NCBI GenBank assembly: GCA_050949225.1
Contig: JBMNFI010000001.1
Coordinates: forward strand, 186,001-250,000
Reading direction: 5' to 3'
DNA length: 64,000 nt
Source: JBMNFI01 sp050949225
Lineage (GTDB): Bacteria; Bacillota; Dehalobacteriia; UBA4068
Positions 26,300 to 34,228 of this stretch are shown piece by piece. A model generated the notes under the pieces. The model made no database searches. It had not been told where the DNA came from and saw only the letters and a program-made list of their open reading frames with translations. Both the position numbers and the translations under genes were made by a program. The stretch's first letter is position 1. Each line of letters opens with the position of its first letter.

Positions 26300-27274
26300 T
26301 TAGCTTTTTGCTTCGACAGACTTAACCTTTTTACTCTTAATTTTCTTTTTCTTGACCGTTTTTTGTGCTGCTTGAGTTTCATTTTGAATGTTCTTTTGTT
26401 GAATGTTTTTTTGCAATTGCTCTTTCTTGTTTTTTCTATTATTAAGATCGTTAAGAAAGTTTCCTGTTAAAAAGACCGAGGAGAAGAAGCCGGCAAGCAC
26501 GCCTACAATGATACCAAAGGTAAAGATTTTAGTGGTTTCGCCGCCCAAAATCATTAAGCAGAACAGCAAAATCAAGACGGCAACAACTGTATTAATAGTC
26601 CTGGTCAAAGTTTGCTTAATACTTTTGTTGATCAGGTCTCCTGAAATAAGGGACCTATCTTTCCTAATATTTTCACGCACACGATCAAAAATAACAATAG
26701 TATTATTGATCGAATATCCCACTACCGTTAGGATAGTAGCGATAAAAGCACTGTTAATCTCCAGTCGGAACAGGGAAAAAATCGAGATCACTACCATAAC
26801 ATCAAAAACTTGGGCAATAATAGAGGCCAAACCATAATTAAATTTGAAACGAAAGGCAATATATGCCAACATGAGGATCACAGCCACTATAATAGCAAGC
26901 AAAGCATTTGTGCGCAACTCACTGCCAATTACAGGGCCAATAGCATCATTTCGCGTTATCTCTATCTCCCCTAACTGGGCTCTTATATCTTTTAACATGG
27001 CAGAGCTTTGTTCTTCGGACATAGTGGTAGTTCTAATTAAATATTCATTATCCCCGGTATTTTGGATAGAAGGGACACTGTCCACATGGCCTGAAACAAC
27101 TTCTCTTACTTGATCCATTTTTACCGGTTCAGCAAATTGAATCTGTGTAATATTACCCCCGGTAAAGTCAATATTAAAATTAAGTCCCTGTACGCATAAG
27201 GAGATAATGCCGACAATAATGATACAGGCTGCGATAGTATACCAGATTTTCTTTTTACCTACGAAATCAAACAT
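26300..27274 (-). CDS. secF: Protein translocase subunit SecF
   Basis: SecF (324 residues) with SecD uses the proton motive force to assist protein export after the SecA step. Six membrane segments are visible, with INFDFTGG-type sequence (NFNIDFTGGNITQIQF) after the first, and GYSINNTIVIFDRVREN. The C-terminal tail is lysine-rich and holds an in-frame 15-base duplication (26384-26413) encoding repeated QKNIQ. I choose ATG 27274, eight bases after AGGGAG, rather than GTG 27283. It follows secD by about a dozen bases. Confidence 0.95.
   Translation of the reverse strand: MFDFVGKKKIWYTIAACIIIVGIISLCVQGLNFNIDFTGGNITQIQFAEPVKMDQVREVVSGHVDSVPSIQNTGDNEYLIRTTTMSEEQSSAMLKDIRAQLGEIEITRNDAIGPVIGSELRTNALLAIIVAVILMLAYIAFRFKFNYGLASIIAQVFDVMVVISIFSLFRLEINSAFIATILTVVGYSINNTIVIFDRVRENIRKDRSLISGDLINKSIKQTLTRTINTVVAVLILLFCLMILGGETTKIFTFGIIVGVLAGFFSSVFLTGNFLNDLNNRKNKKEQLQKNIQQKNIQNETQAAQKTVKKKKIKSKKVKSVEAKS
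26384..26413 (-). repeat. 15-bp tandem duplication in the SecF tail
   Basis: TTGAATGTTCTTTTG (26384-26398) is followed by TTGAATGTTTTTTTG (26399-26413) on the plus strand. It keeps the reading frame and duplicates five residues of the lysine-rich C-terminus. Confidence 0.85.
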
Positions 27275-27286
27275 CTTATCCACTCC

Positions 27287-28498
27287 CTACGCTCCATAAT
27301 ATTTGGTATTTTGTAAACGCTTGATATCCGCAACATAGCGAATAAGGTAGCGAGTAAATACCAAAGCCGTAAACAAACTGGCAATTAGACCGAGAGCCAA
27401 AATAATAGCAAATCCTTTGATCGGTCCGGTTCCAAAGATTATTAAAACAATAGCAGCGATTAGCGTTGTTAAATTCGAGTCAAAAATAGTCCAAAAGGCC
27501 CTCTTGAAGCCGGCAGCAATTCCGGCATGCAGGGATTTACCTATTCGCAGCTCTTCTTTGATACGCTCATAAATAATAATATTCGCATCGACTGCCATAC
27601 CTACCGACAGCACAAAGCCCGCTATACCGGGGAGTGTTAAGGTGGCATTGATTCCTACCATAATCCAGAGAAGAATTAAACCGTAAACAGTTAAGGAAAC
27701 GACCGTTAAAAGACCGGGCATACGATAATAAGCGATCATAAAAATGATTAAACCGATCATACCAATGATGATGGCTTTGAAGCTTTTATTTAAAGAATCA
27801 GCACCCAGAGTAGGTCCTACGGTACTTTTTGATAATATTTCAATATTGACAGGCAAGGCACCGCCACGCAAAAGTGAGGCAATATCAGAGGCTTCCTCCA
27901 GACTGGCATAGCCCCCGGAGATAACTGCTTGTCCATCCATAATAGCAGATTTGACAACGGGATCTTGAATCAACTCACCGTCTAAGTAGATGCTGATTGT
28001 CTGTCCGATCAGGCGTGCAGTAGCATTACCAAAGGCTTCGGTACCAGCGGCATTAAAGCTTAAGGAAACCTCGGGACTACCAGTGCTTTGATCGATATGA
28101 GCCGTAGCATTTTTCAGATCAGAACCGGTCAAAATAACTTGTCCGGCTGGGTCCTTAAACTCCAATTTGGCGGTACGCCCTAATTGATCAATGGCCTCTT
28201 CCGGATTATCAACACCGGCTAATTCAATGATCAGACGGCTATCACCCTCTCTTTGAATAATAGGTTCGCTGACCCCAAATTGGTCAACCCTATTTCTCAT
28301 TACAGCGGCCAGTTTTTCCATGTCCTCATTAGTTACCGTAGATCCATCTTCACCCTGGGCCTGTAAAACGACTTGCGCTCCACCTTGTAAATCCAGCCCC
28401 AGGCGAATGTTTTCAGACAAAGGTTTAATAGAAAAGACCACTGCCAAGGTGATAATGGCCAGTATAATTATCAGTTTAAGACCACTGTTACCTTTCAT
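27287..28498 (-). CDS. secD: Protein translocase subunit SecD
   Basis: SecD is 403 residues, with a first membrane helix, RLGLDLQGGAQVVLQ near residue 31, a large extracytoplasmic domain, and five further helices including GFVLSVGMAVDANIIIYERIKEEL. The ATG at 28498 follows AAGGGGGAT. SecD and SecF are separate genes here, unlike the fusion in some Bacillus. The yajC gene, usually in the same group, lies upstream but is separated by a terminator. Confidence 0.96.
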   Translation of the reverse strand: MKGNSGLKLIIILAIITLAVVFSIKPLSENIRLGLDLQGGAQVVLQAQGEDGSTVTNEDMEKLAAVMRNRVDQFGVSEPIIQREGDSRLIIELAGVDNPEEAIDQLGRTAKLEFKDPAGQVILTGSDLKNATAHIDQSTGSPEVSLSFNAAGTEAFGNATARLIGQTISIYLDGELIQDPVVKSAIMDGQAVISGGYASLEEASDIASLLRGGALPVNIEILSKSTVGPTLGADSLNKSFKAIIIGMIGLIIFMIAYYRMPGLLTVVSLTVYGLILLWIMVGINATLTLPGIAGFVLSVGMAVDANIIIYERIKEELRIGKSLHAGIAAGFKRAFWTIFDSNLTTLIAAIVLIIFGTGPIKGFAIILALGLIASLFTALVFTRYLIRYVADIKRLQNTKYYGA

Positions 28499-28658
28499 GT
28501 TCCATCCCCCTTAAATATACAAACACACAACTTATATTATACAACTATCATTTAGAAATTGTCAAACATTTATTGCTTCGTTTTTCCATTAAATATTAAC
28601 TAAATGACTAAATATAATATATTGCGTAAAGATATCGGCCTATTTTTAAAATTAACAA

Positions 28659-28687
28659 AAACAGATCTTATCTGAAGAGATCTGTTT
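28659..28687 (-). terminator. Intrinsic terminator after yajC
   Basis: The inverted repeat AAACAGATCT / AGATCTGTTT (10 bp, 9-base loop) is followed on the minus strand by TTTTTG. The rest of the 228-base gap between secD and yajC is AT-rich, with no clear feature. Confidence 0.75.
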
Positions 28688-28726
28688 ATATTGTTAGTTA
28701 GAATATAATGATTGTCGTTTCAATCG

Positions 28727-29044
28727 TTATTTCTTTTTATTTTTGGCCTCTTGCTGAGCTCTTTGAGCCTCTTGCTGGGCCTCAACTTTTTCTTTAAGTC
28801 CGCCGATAGAAGTTTTCAAAACTTCAATTTCAACCTTATCAGATACTCTCAACCAGACGGTGTTAGTTTTGATACGAGTAATAGTACCTAAAATACCACC
28901 GACAGTATATACCTCGTCATTCATTTGCAGTTGACTCAGCATATCCCCTCTTTGCTGCTTTTGTTTTTTTTGCGGACGAATTAAGAGGAAATAAAAAATC
29001 GCTGCGATAAAGACGATGTAAATAATAATCATAGTACTAGTCAA
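28727..29044 (-). CDS. yajC: Preprotein translocase accessory subunit YajC
   Basis: The 105-residue protein has one N-terminal membrane segment (IIIYIVFIAAIFYFLLIRP), the RPQKKQKQ basic motif, a small beta domain with DEVYTVGGILGTI, and a Gln/Ala/Lys-rich tail. It associates with SecDF. The start is probably TTG at 29044, seven bases after AGGGTGGTG; an ATG four codons later is poorly spaced. Confidence 0.92.
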   Translation of the reverse strand: MTSTMIIIYIVFIAAIFYFLLIRPQKKQKQQRGDMLSQLQMNDEVYTVGGILGTITRIKTNTVWLRVSDKVEIEVLKTSIGGLKEKVEAQQEAQRAQQEAKNKKK

Positions 29045-29135
29045 ATCTTTTCACCACCCTACAATAAATTAATACCTAATATATATTCACCATTTAAAGT
29101 AAAAAACCTTTTTCTTCTCAATAAAAATTTTCTTA

Positions 29136-29164
29136 TTGCTTTTCAAGTTTGTTTTTGTTATAAT
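29136..29164 (+). promoter_or_regulatory. Sigma-A promoter of tRNA-Trp
   Basis: TTGCTT at 29136-29141 and TATAAT at 29159-29164 are 17 bases apart, about 21 bases before the mature tRNA 5' end. Confidence 0.75.
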
Positions 29165-29185
29165 ATCTGTCGTGACAGTTACAAA

Positions 29186-29261
29186 AGGGGTATAGCTCAA
29201 TTGGTAGAGTAGTGGACTCCAAATCCATTGGTTGAGGGTTCGATTCCTTCTGCCCCTGCCA
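29186..29261 (+). tRNA. tRNA-Trp (anticodon CCA)
   Basis: A full cloverleaf of 76 bases is present. The acceptor AGGGGTA pairs with TGCCCCT (one G-T wobble), the D-arm has AGCTCAATTGGTAGAGT, the anticodon loop is CTCCAAA with CCA at 29219-29221, and the T-arm is GAGGGTTCGATTCCTTC. Discriminator G and an encoded CCA end follow. It stands alone. Confidence 0.97.
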
Positions 29262-29266
29262 CAAAT

Positions 29267-29314
29267 AAAACCTCATTTACAAAACTTGTTTCAAGTTTTA
29301 TAAGTGGGGTTTTT
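29267..29314 (+). terminator. Terminator after tRNA-Trp
   Basis: An extended hairpin has inner stem AAAACTTG / CAAGTTTT and outer arms AAAACCTCA / GTGGGGTTTT with mismatches, ending in a T run. Confidence 0.75.
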
Positions 29315-29323
29315 AATATTTAT

Positions 29324-29408
29324 TAACCAGACTTTAACTAGACTTTGCATAACTAGACTTTGTAAAATTGATATGGTATAATTATTTTTAGTTAGTCCAG
29401 ACTAACTA
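29324..29408 (+). promoter_or_regulatory. Direct repeats and operator-like dyad before the methyltransferase gene
   Basis: Three direct repeats of TAACYAGACTT start at 29324, 29335 and 29350. They are followed by a TATAAT at 29377-29382 and a perfect dyad TAGTTAGT-CCAG-ACTAACTA at 29389-29408, located where a repressor would block transcription. The dyad loop shares CCAGACT with the first repeat. No regulator gene is adjacent. Confidence 0.55.
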
Positions 29409-29436
29409 AAATAATTATTTTAAGAAGTGATTAAGA

Positions 29437-30072
29437 ATGTTAAAAAAATACTATGAAAATGCACGCAAACCGCAAGGGCTGAGCGGCTCTATTTTGCTTT
29501 CATCTATGAATTCCAGGCATTATGAGATGTCCACGTGGGGTTTTAATCATCTAAGCATTGATCCTGCCGATTGGATCCTGGATATCGGTTGCGGCGGCGG
29601 CAAAAATATTGAGCGCATGTTAACCATGGTTTCACGCGGTAAAGTATACGGTTTAGATTATTCCGAGGTCAGCGTCAAAAAATCACTGCGCCTTAATCGG
29701 CCTTCCGTTCTTTCGGGACGTTCCGAAATTATACAAGCTTCCGTTTCTAAGATCCCCTACTCTGATGCGCTTTTTGATGTCGTAACTGCTTTTGAAACCG
29801 TCTATTTTTGGCCTGATTTTTTAAGTGATGCTCGAGAAGTTGCCCGAGTACTTAAACCCGGTGGCACCTTTATGATTTGTAATGAAGCGGTGGTTTATGA
29901 TGATGCTCCTATTTCAGATGACCCTTTTGTGGAAATGTTGGCATTAAAAATGTACACACCCGCTCAATATAAAAAAATTCTGCAGCAAGCAGGTTTTGAT
30001 AATGTAGAAGTTTTTATTAGTGAGGATGAAAAACCTTTTATCAGTGTGATTGCTCATAGAGGAAAGGGATGA
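29437..30072 (+). CDS. Class I SAM-dependent methyltransferase
   Basis: The 211-residue protein has the SAM-binding motif I ILDIGCGGGKN near residue 47, an acidic motif II in VYGLDYSE, and motif III around PYSDALFDVVTAFETVYFW, then EVARVLKPGGTFMI. This is the UbiE/Methyltransf_11 type. The substrate is unknown. The stop overlaps the next, glyoxalase-fold gene, so the two form a pair, probably controlled by the dyad operator just upstream. The ribosome binding site AGAAGTGA is modest. Confidence 0.85.
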   Translation: MLKKYYENARKPQGLSGSILLSSMNSRHYEMSTWGFNHLSIDPADWILDIGCGGGKNIERMLTMVSRGKVYGLDYSEVSVKKSLRLNRPSVLSGRSEIIQASVSKIPYSDALFDVVTAFETVYFWPDFLSDAREVARVLKPGGTFMICNEAVVYDDAPISDDPFVEMLALKMYTPAQYKKILQQAGFDNVEVFISEDEKPFISVIAHRGKG

Positions 30073-30077
30073 TAAAA

Positions 30078-30443
30078 ATGACTATTTCAGTAAAGTATGC
30101 CACGATAATTGTCCGTGATATGGAAGAATCGATTAAATTTTACTCCGAAGTTATGGGATTTAAGCTTGACAGCCAATATTATCCCCCCATCGAAGGCACG
30201 ATGATTACCTTAATGAAAGGGCAAACAGGTGCGATGGTGGAATTGATAAAAAATTCCGCTTACGAGGTGGGCTTTTATTCGGTCGGTATGGAGGTAGAAG
30301 ATTTAGAAACTACCCTGGAAGAGCTAAAAAACAAGGGTGCCAAAATTATCGGTGAAATAATGCCCACGCTGGTCGGGAAATTAGCTTTTATAGAAGATCC
30401 CAATGGCGTGAAAATTGCTTTGATAGAACATGATAAAAAATAA
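30078..30443 (+). CDS. VOC (glyoxalase/bleomycin-resistance/dioxygenase) superfamily protein
   Basis: A single VOC domain of about 121 residues starts with KYATIIVRDMEESIKFYSEV and ends with AFIEDPNGVKIALIEH, the beta-alpha-beta-beta-beta modules of the fold. Possible metal ligands are the Glu in VELI and in IALIE. It could be a lyase, a binding protein or an antibiotic-resistance protein; nothing selects one. I place the start at ATG 30078, nine bases after GGAAAGGG, over ATG 30069. Confidence 0.8.
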   Translation: MTISVKYATIIVRDMEESIKFYSEVMGFKLDSQYYPPIEGTMITLMKGQTGAMVELIKNSAYEVGFYSVGMEVEDLETTLEELKNKGAKIIGEIMPTLVGKLAFIEDPNGVKIALIEHDKK

Positions 30444-30466
30444 GCAGCGTTTGCTGCTTATTTTTT
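30435..30466. terminator. Bidirectional terminator
   Basis: A perfect 14-bp stem AAAAAATAAGCAGC / GCTGCTTATTTTTT with loop GTTT overlaps the stop of the VOC gene and abuts the end of the converging oxidoreductase beta gene. Confidence 0.92.
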
Positions 30467-31395
30467 TATCTTTCTCTTTGTTTTAAAGTTGCCAGATCCC
30501 ACATAATTTCTTGCTTCATCAAAGCCAGTTTTTCTTCACGCTCAGGATCATTTTTCAGTCCCTGATATCGTCCTTGCGGCAACAGATATTCTGCTAATTC
30601 AGTTGGACTGACCTTACCATCAGCAATCCTTTTGGTCGCCGGAGTAAGCTTAACCTCGCCATATTCAGCTTCGAATAAAGGCCAGGCACCGCTAGTCACA
30701 GCCAACTTACTCATTTTGATCATCTGAGAAGAAGGAAACTTCCAGCCGGTATAACAAGGAGCAAAAATCTCAATGTAACGAAAGCCTTTTGTATTTTTAG
30801 CTTTAACCAGCTTATCATAAAGATCACCCGGATAAGCCAAAGAACCGGTGGCCAGATAAGGAATTTTATGATCCAGCATTAAAAGCGGCATATTCTTTCT
30901 GTTTTCATTTTTACCGCCCGGTGTCGTAGTGGTAAAAGCAAAACGCGGAGTGGCGCCGCTACGCTGGACACCGGTATTACTATAAGCTTCATTATTATAA
31001 CAAATATGAATGAAATCATCATTTCTTTCCGCCGCAGCAGAAATGGCCTGTAAACCAATGTCATAGGTACCGCCATCACCAATCCAGTTAAAAACCAGTG
31101 GTTTCTCATTCTCCAGTTTGCCTTTCTTTTCTAAGGCCTCCAAAGCATAAACCATACCGGCAGCTGAAGCGCCGGCAGTAGCAAAACAAATGTTTAAAAT
31201 AGGGTAATTAAAAGCGGCCTTGGGTAAAAGACCGATGGAAGCCACCGTGCAAGATGGCGTCATCAAGCAGATAGCATTGGGGCCAAATGCCTTACCCGTG
31301 ATACGCATAGCAGCCGTAGCGGGACAACCCGCACAAGCTCCGCTACCTTGCATCACCATTTCATCAAGAGGAAAATCTTTAATTGCTGTTGGCAT
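30466..31395 (-). CDS. 2-oxoacid:ferredoxin oxidoreductase, beta (TPP) subunit
   Basis: This 309-residue subunit binds thiamine diphosphate: NWIGDGGTYDIGLQA near residue 98 and NNEAYSNTG near 130 form the GDG...N motif. CAGCPA near residue 18 and other cysteines suit a 4Fe-4S cluster. It is the last gene of a gamma-delta-alpha-beta cluster of the pyruvate/2-ketoisovalerate type. The complex decarboxylates a 2-oxoacid to acyl-CoA and reduces ferredoxin, or the reverse. The exact substrate is not evident; the upstream acyl-CoA synthetase suggests a branched-chain or aromatic acid pathway. Confidence 0.92.
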   Translation of the reverse strand: MPTAIKDFPLDEMVMQGSGACAGCPATAAMRITGKAFGPNAICLMTPSCTVASIGLLPKAAFNYPILNICFATAGASAAGMVYALEALEKKGKLENEKPLVFNWIGDGGTYDIGLQAISAAAERNDDFIHICYNNEAYSNTGVQRSGATPRFAFTTTTPGGKNENRKNMPLLMLDHKIPYLATGSLAYPGDLYDKLVKAKNTKGFRYIEIFAPCYTGWKFPSSQMIKMSKLAVTSGAWPLFEAEYGEVKLTPATKRIADGKVSPTELAEYLLPQGRYQGLKNDPEREEKLALMKQEIMWDLATLKQRER

Positions 31396-31397
31396 CT

Positions 31398-32543
31398 CTA
31401 TCTACCTCCTTTACTATCCCTATTGTTATGGATAAGTTCTTTAACTGCAGTAGCCATCTCGCGGTATGTCACATCAGTACCACCGATTCCCATAATTTTA
31501 TTATGGACTGCCACCTCTTGTCCGCGCCCATAAAGAGCAGCTTGGGCTTCAACACCTAAAACTCCTAAATCCATACCAAAGGCATAGCTTCTGTCCAAAA
31601 CTACCAGCTGGCTTCCTTGGGGAAGATAGGCCGACAATTCTTTTCTGGGAAAAGGTCTGTAAACACGCAAACGCAGTGCCGCTGCCTTAATCCCCTCTTT
31701 ACGCAAAAGATCAACCGTTAATCTCATTTCTGCGGCCATTGAACCCATGGCCAAAATAAATACTTCAGCATCCTCACACAGATAAGTCTCAAAAAGATCC
31801 CCTTCCCACATACCGGTAGCCTTTTCGTAATCAGATGCCGCCTCAACCATCGACTGTTTTGCCTCCTCAGTAGCCTGATTCAGTTGCTCACGATATAAAG
31901 AATAATATTCCGGCGGGGTGACCGCCGCATAAGAAACCGGTTTTTGGGTATCAAAAGACCACTCCGGCTTTAAAGGCGGTAAAAAAGCATCTATCACTTT
32001 TTGATCGGGGATTTGTACAGGCATTGCGCAATGAGAAAGCACAAAACCATCGAAGTTAACCATTACCGGCAAGTGAACCTGTTCTGCCACTTTAAATGAT
32101 TGGATAATCGTATTGTAAACCTCTTGCGGTGAGGCACAATAATATTGCAGCCAACCGGTATCACGCTGCGACAGCGAATCCTGATGATCAACCCAAATAG
32201 TCCAAGGAGCAAATACCCCCCTGTTAACATTGGCCATAACTACCGGCATTCGACAGCCGGAGGCCATATGTAAAATTTCGTGCATATATAAAAGCCCTTG
32301 TGAGGAAGTGGCGGTAAAAGTTCGAGCACCAACTGTAGCGGCGGCTACGCAAGCTGCCATGGCGCTATGCTCGCCCTCTACAGGTAAAAAACGGCAATCC
32401 ATTTCCCCTCTTTCAACTAAGGTGGAAATTTCTTCTACAATGCCGGTCTGCGGGGTGATGGGATAAGCCGCCACCATATCAACCCGGGCGCTTTTAACAG
32501 CCTGTGAAACGACATGACAACCTTTATCAAGAATGGTTTTCAT
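31398..32543 (-). CDS. 2-oxoacid:ferredoxin oxidoreductase, alpha subunit
   Basis: The 381-residue alpha subunit has the pyrimidine-binding region (AAYPITPQTGIVEEIS near residue 25, EGEHSAMAACVAAA near 56, TSSQGLLYMHEILHMASG near 78) and a C-terminal transketolase-like domain. It overlaps the delta gene by 4 bases and precedes beta by 2. The GGGAGGATG ribosome binding site lies inside delta. Confidence 0.93.
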   Translation of the reverse strand: MKTILDKGCHVVSQAVKSARVDMVAAYPITPQTGIVEEISTLVERGEMDCRFLPVEGEHSAMAACVAAATVGARTFTATSSQGLLYMHEILHMASGCRMPVVMANVNRGVFAPWTIWVDHQDSLSQRDTGWLQYYCASPQEVYNTIIQSFKVAEQVHLPVMVNFDGFVLSHCAMPVQIPDQKVIDAFLPPLKPEWSFDTQKPVSYAAVTPPEYYSLYREQLNQATEEAKQSMVEAASDYEKATGMWEGDLFETYLCEDAEVFILAMGSMAAEMRLTVDLLRKEGIKAAALRLRVYRPFPRKELSAYLPQGSQLVVLDRSYAFGMDLGVLGVEAQAALYGRGQEVAVHNKIMGIGGTDVTYREMATAVKELIHNNRDSKGGR

Positions 32544-32815
32544 GATATTTCATCCTCCCTTACCATCGAAATAGCTTTGGTCGGGCACTCTTCTGCACAA
32601 ATACCGCAGCCTTTACAATATTGATAATTAATCTCAAGCGTTTCACGATCAATCACCGCATCAGGGCAATAGATCCAGCATAAAAGACATTTTGTGCATT
32701 TATCATGATCCAAAACAGGACGATAAAAACGCCAAGAGCCGGTGTCCCCGCCCGCTCCGTGCTGGGGATAGGAGACAGGATAAATATCCGGATAGTTTTT
32801 TTTATTTTCAGCCAT
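32540..32815 (-). CDS. 2-oxoacid:ferredoxin oxidoreductase, delta (ferredoxin) subunit
   Basis: The 91-residue protein contains two CX2CX2CX3C clusters, CTKCLLCWIYC and CKGCGICAEEC, followed by PTKAI, as in PorD/VorD. It passes electrons from the catalytic core to ferredoxin. It lies 2 bases after gamma. Confidence 0.93.
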   Translation of the reverse strand: MAENKKNYPDIYPVSYPQHGAGGDTGSWRFYRPVLDHDKCTKCLLCWIYCPDAVIDRETLEINYQYCKGCGICAEECPTKAISMVREDEIS

Positions 32816-32817
32816 CT

Positions 32818-33369
32818 TTAACCCCTTTCTACCATTTGTTTATAAGCTACGGCCGCCACCTCAGCATTACGCTGACCAATTTGTCCCGGCCATTTTTCAC
32901 AAATAGTTGCCATGGTTTTTTCCAACGGAATTTCTAAAACTGCACAAAGGGCGCCAAAAGAAGGTATATTTATCGAAGGTACGCCACGAATAATAAGATC
33001 TTCACTCAAGGCAATACCGGTAAGATCAATTTTTTTAAGCGGCCATTTTTGGTATTCTGCCGGAATTTCATCGCTTTCTTTAGCATTAAGTATTATTAGT
33101 GAATTATCGCAAATCCCCTGCATTTTAGCAACATCTAAGAGCTTAATATTTAGAACCAGCACCAAATCAGGCTCATAGCTTTGACTGCGCATCAATATTT
33201 CTTGATCAGAAATCCGCACAGCTGCCACCACCGGTGCACCACGTCTTTCAACTCCAAAACTGGGTAAAGCCTGCACCTTGCGATCGGTTTTCAAAGCGGC
33301 CGCGGCAAGCAAAGAGGCCATAGTGACCACCCCTTCCCCACCATAACCATGCAATCTAATCTCAATCAT
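32818..33369 (-). CDS. 2-oxoacid:ferredoxin oxidoreductase, gamma subunit
   Basis: The gamma subunit (about 183 residues) shows IRLHGYGGEGVVTMASLLA at the start, RRGAPVVAAVR, and the usual pattern of the PorC/VorC family. It binds the CoA-interacting side of the complex. I place the start at ATG 33369, nine bases after AAGAGGAA; ATG 33375 overlaps that site. The gene start lies within the end of the TIM-barrel gene, so the two are coupled. Confidence 0.92.
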   Translation of the reverse strand: MIEIRLHGYGGEGVVTMASLLAAAALKTDRKVQALPSFGVERRGAPVVAAVRISDQEILMRSQSYEPDLVLVLNIKLLDVAKMQGICDNSLIILNAKESDEIPAEYQKWPLKKIDLTGIALSEDLIIRGVPSINIPSFGALCAVLEIPLEKTMATICEKWPGQIGQRNAEVAAVAYKQMVERG

Positions 33370-34186
33370 TGTCATTTCCTCTTATTCTATCAAATTTTAA
33401 ATAATTAATAAACTGTGGAAAAACGATACCCGGCTCACGCAGGCTTTGATTCCAGCGTTTGACCCATTCCAAAGAAACATAGCCCGTAAAACCGTTTTGC
33501 TCCAAAAGGGAAACTACTCTTTTATTGGGAACATCCCCCCTGCCCATCATTTTATAAACCGTTTGTCCGTTTTCCATGACCGAATCCTTCATATGAAGAT
33601 AACATAAAAAGTCCTTTATATTATGATAAGTGGTTTCCGGATCTTCCAAACAATAGCGGTAAGGGTGATGAACATCCCATAAAATACCGGCGGCCGGCTT
33701 ATTAATAAAAGTTAAAACCTCAGCGGCTAAAGAAGAATCAGCAAAAACACCGTTAGTTTCCAAAAGTACAGTGACATTTTTATCCGCAGCATAATCAGCA
33801 AGCAAATCCAGGTTAGATGCCACCAGACCGATATCTATCTCATCTTTTGGCTCAGGCCCTTCATCCCCCATCACCCGCACATAAGCACAACCGAGTTGAG
33901 CGGCTAAATCAATATATTCACGCCCTACCTGCACTTCTCTTTCGTTATTTTCTTGCTTAAATAATAAAGCAGAGGACGTTAAACAGGAAATCTCCAAACC
34001 GAGCTGCTGCAATTTATCTTTGGTATTAGCAATGTTTTCCGGTAAAAATTGCTTTATTTGCGGGGCATAAAGCTCTTTACCGACACCGCGCACCTCTATG
34101 CCATCATAACCCAGATCTTTAGCAACTGCTAAAATATCACCCCAAGCCCAAGTCGGGCAGCCCAGGGTCGAAAATGCAAATTTCAT
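33362..34186 (-). CDS. Sugar phosphate isomerase/epimerase-family TIM-barrel protein
   Basis: This 274-residue protein of the AP-endonuclease-2/xylose isomerase-like family starts KFAFSTLGCPTWAW and has LGYDGIEVRGVG, LLETNGVF, WDVHHPYRY, LHMKDS and GYVSLEW, supplying the Glu, Asp, His and Glu ligands expected for a metal site. The reaction is unknown. It sits between an acyl-CoA synthetase and a ferredoxin oxidoreductase, and overlaps the gamma gene, so it probably takes part in the same degradative or biosynthetic pathway. This is inference from position. Confidence 0.82.
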   Translation of the reverse strand: MKFAFSTLGCPTWAWGDILAVAKDLGYDGIEVRGVGKELYAPQIKQFLPENIANTKDKLQQLGLEISCLTSSALLFKQENNEREVQVGREYIDLAAQLGCAYVRVMGDEGPEPKDEIDIGLVASNLDLLADYAADKNVTVLLETNGVFADSSLAAEVLTFINKPAAGILWDVHHPYRYCLEDPETTYHNIKDFLCYLHMKDSVMENGQTVYKMMGRGDVPNKRVVSLLEQNGFTGYVSLEWVKRWNQSLREPGIVFPQFINYLKFDRIRGNDND

Positions 34187-34228
34187 TTTTTACCTCCTTT
34201 ATCGACTTAAAAGTCAGTTATTATCAGC

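Noticed and set aside
26403..26837. 144-codon open frame antisense to secF
   Set aside because: Fully inside secF and without start signals.
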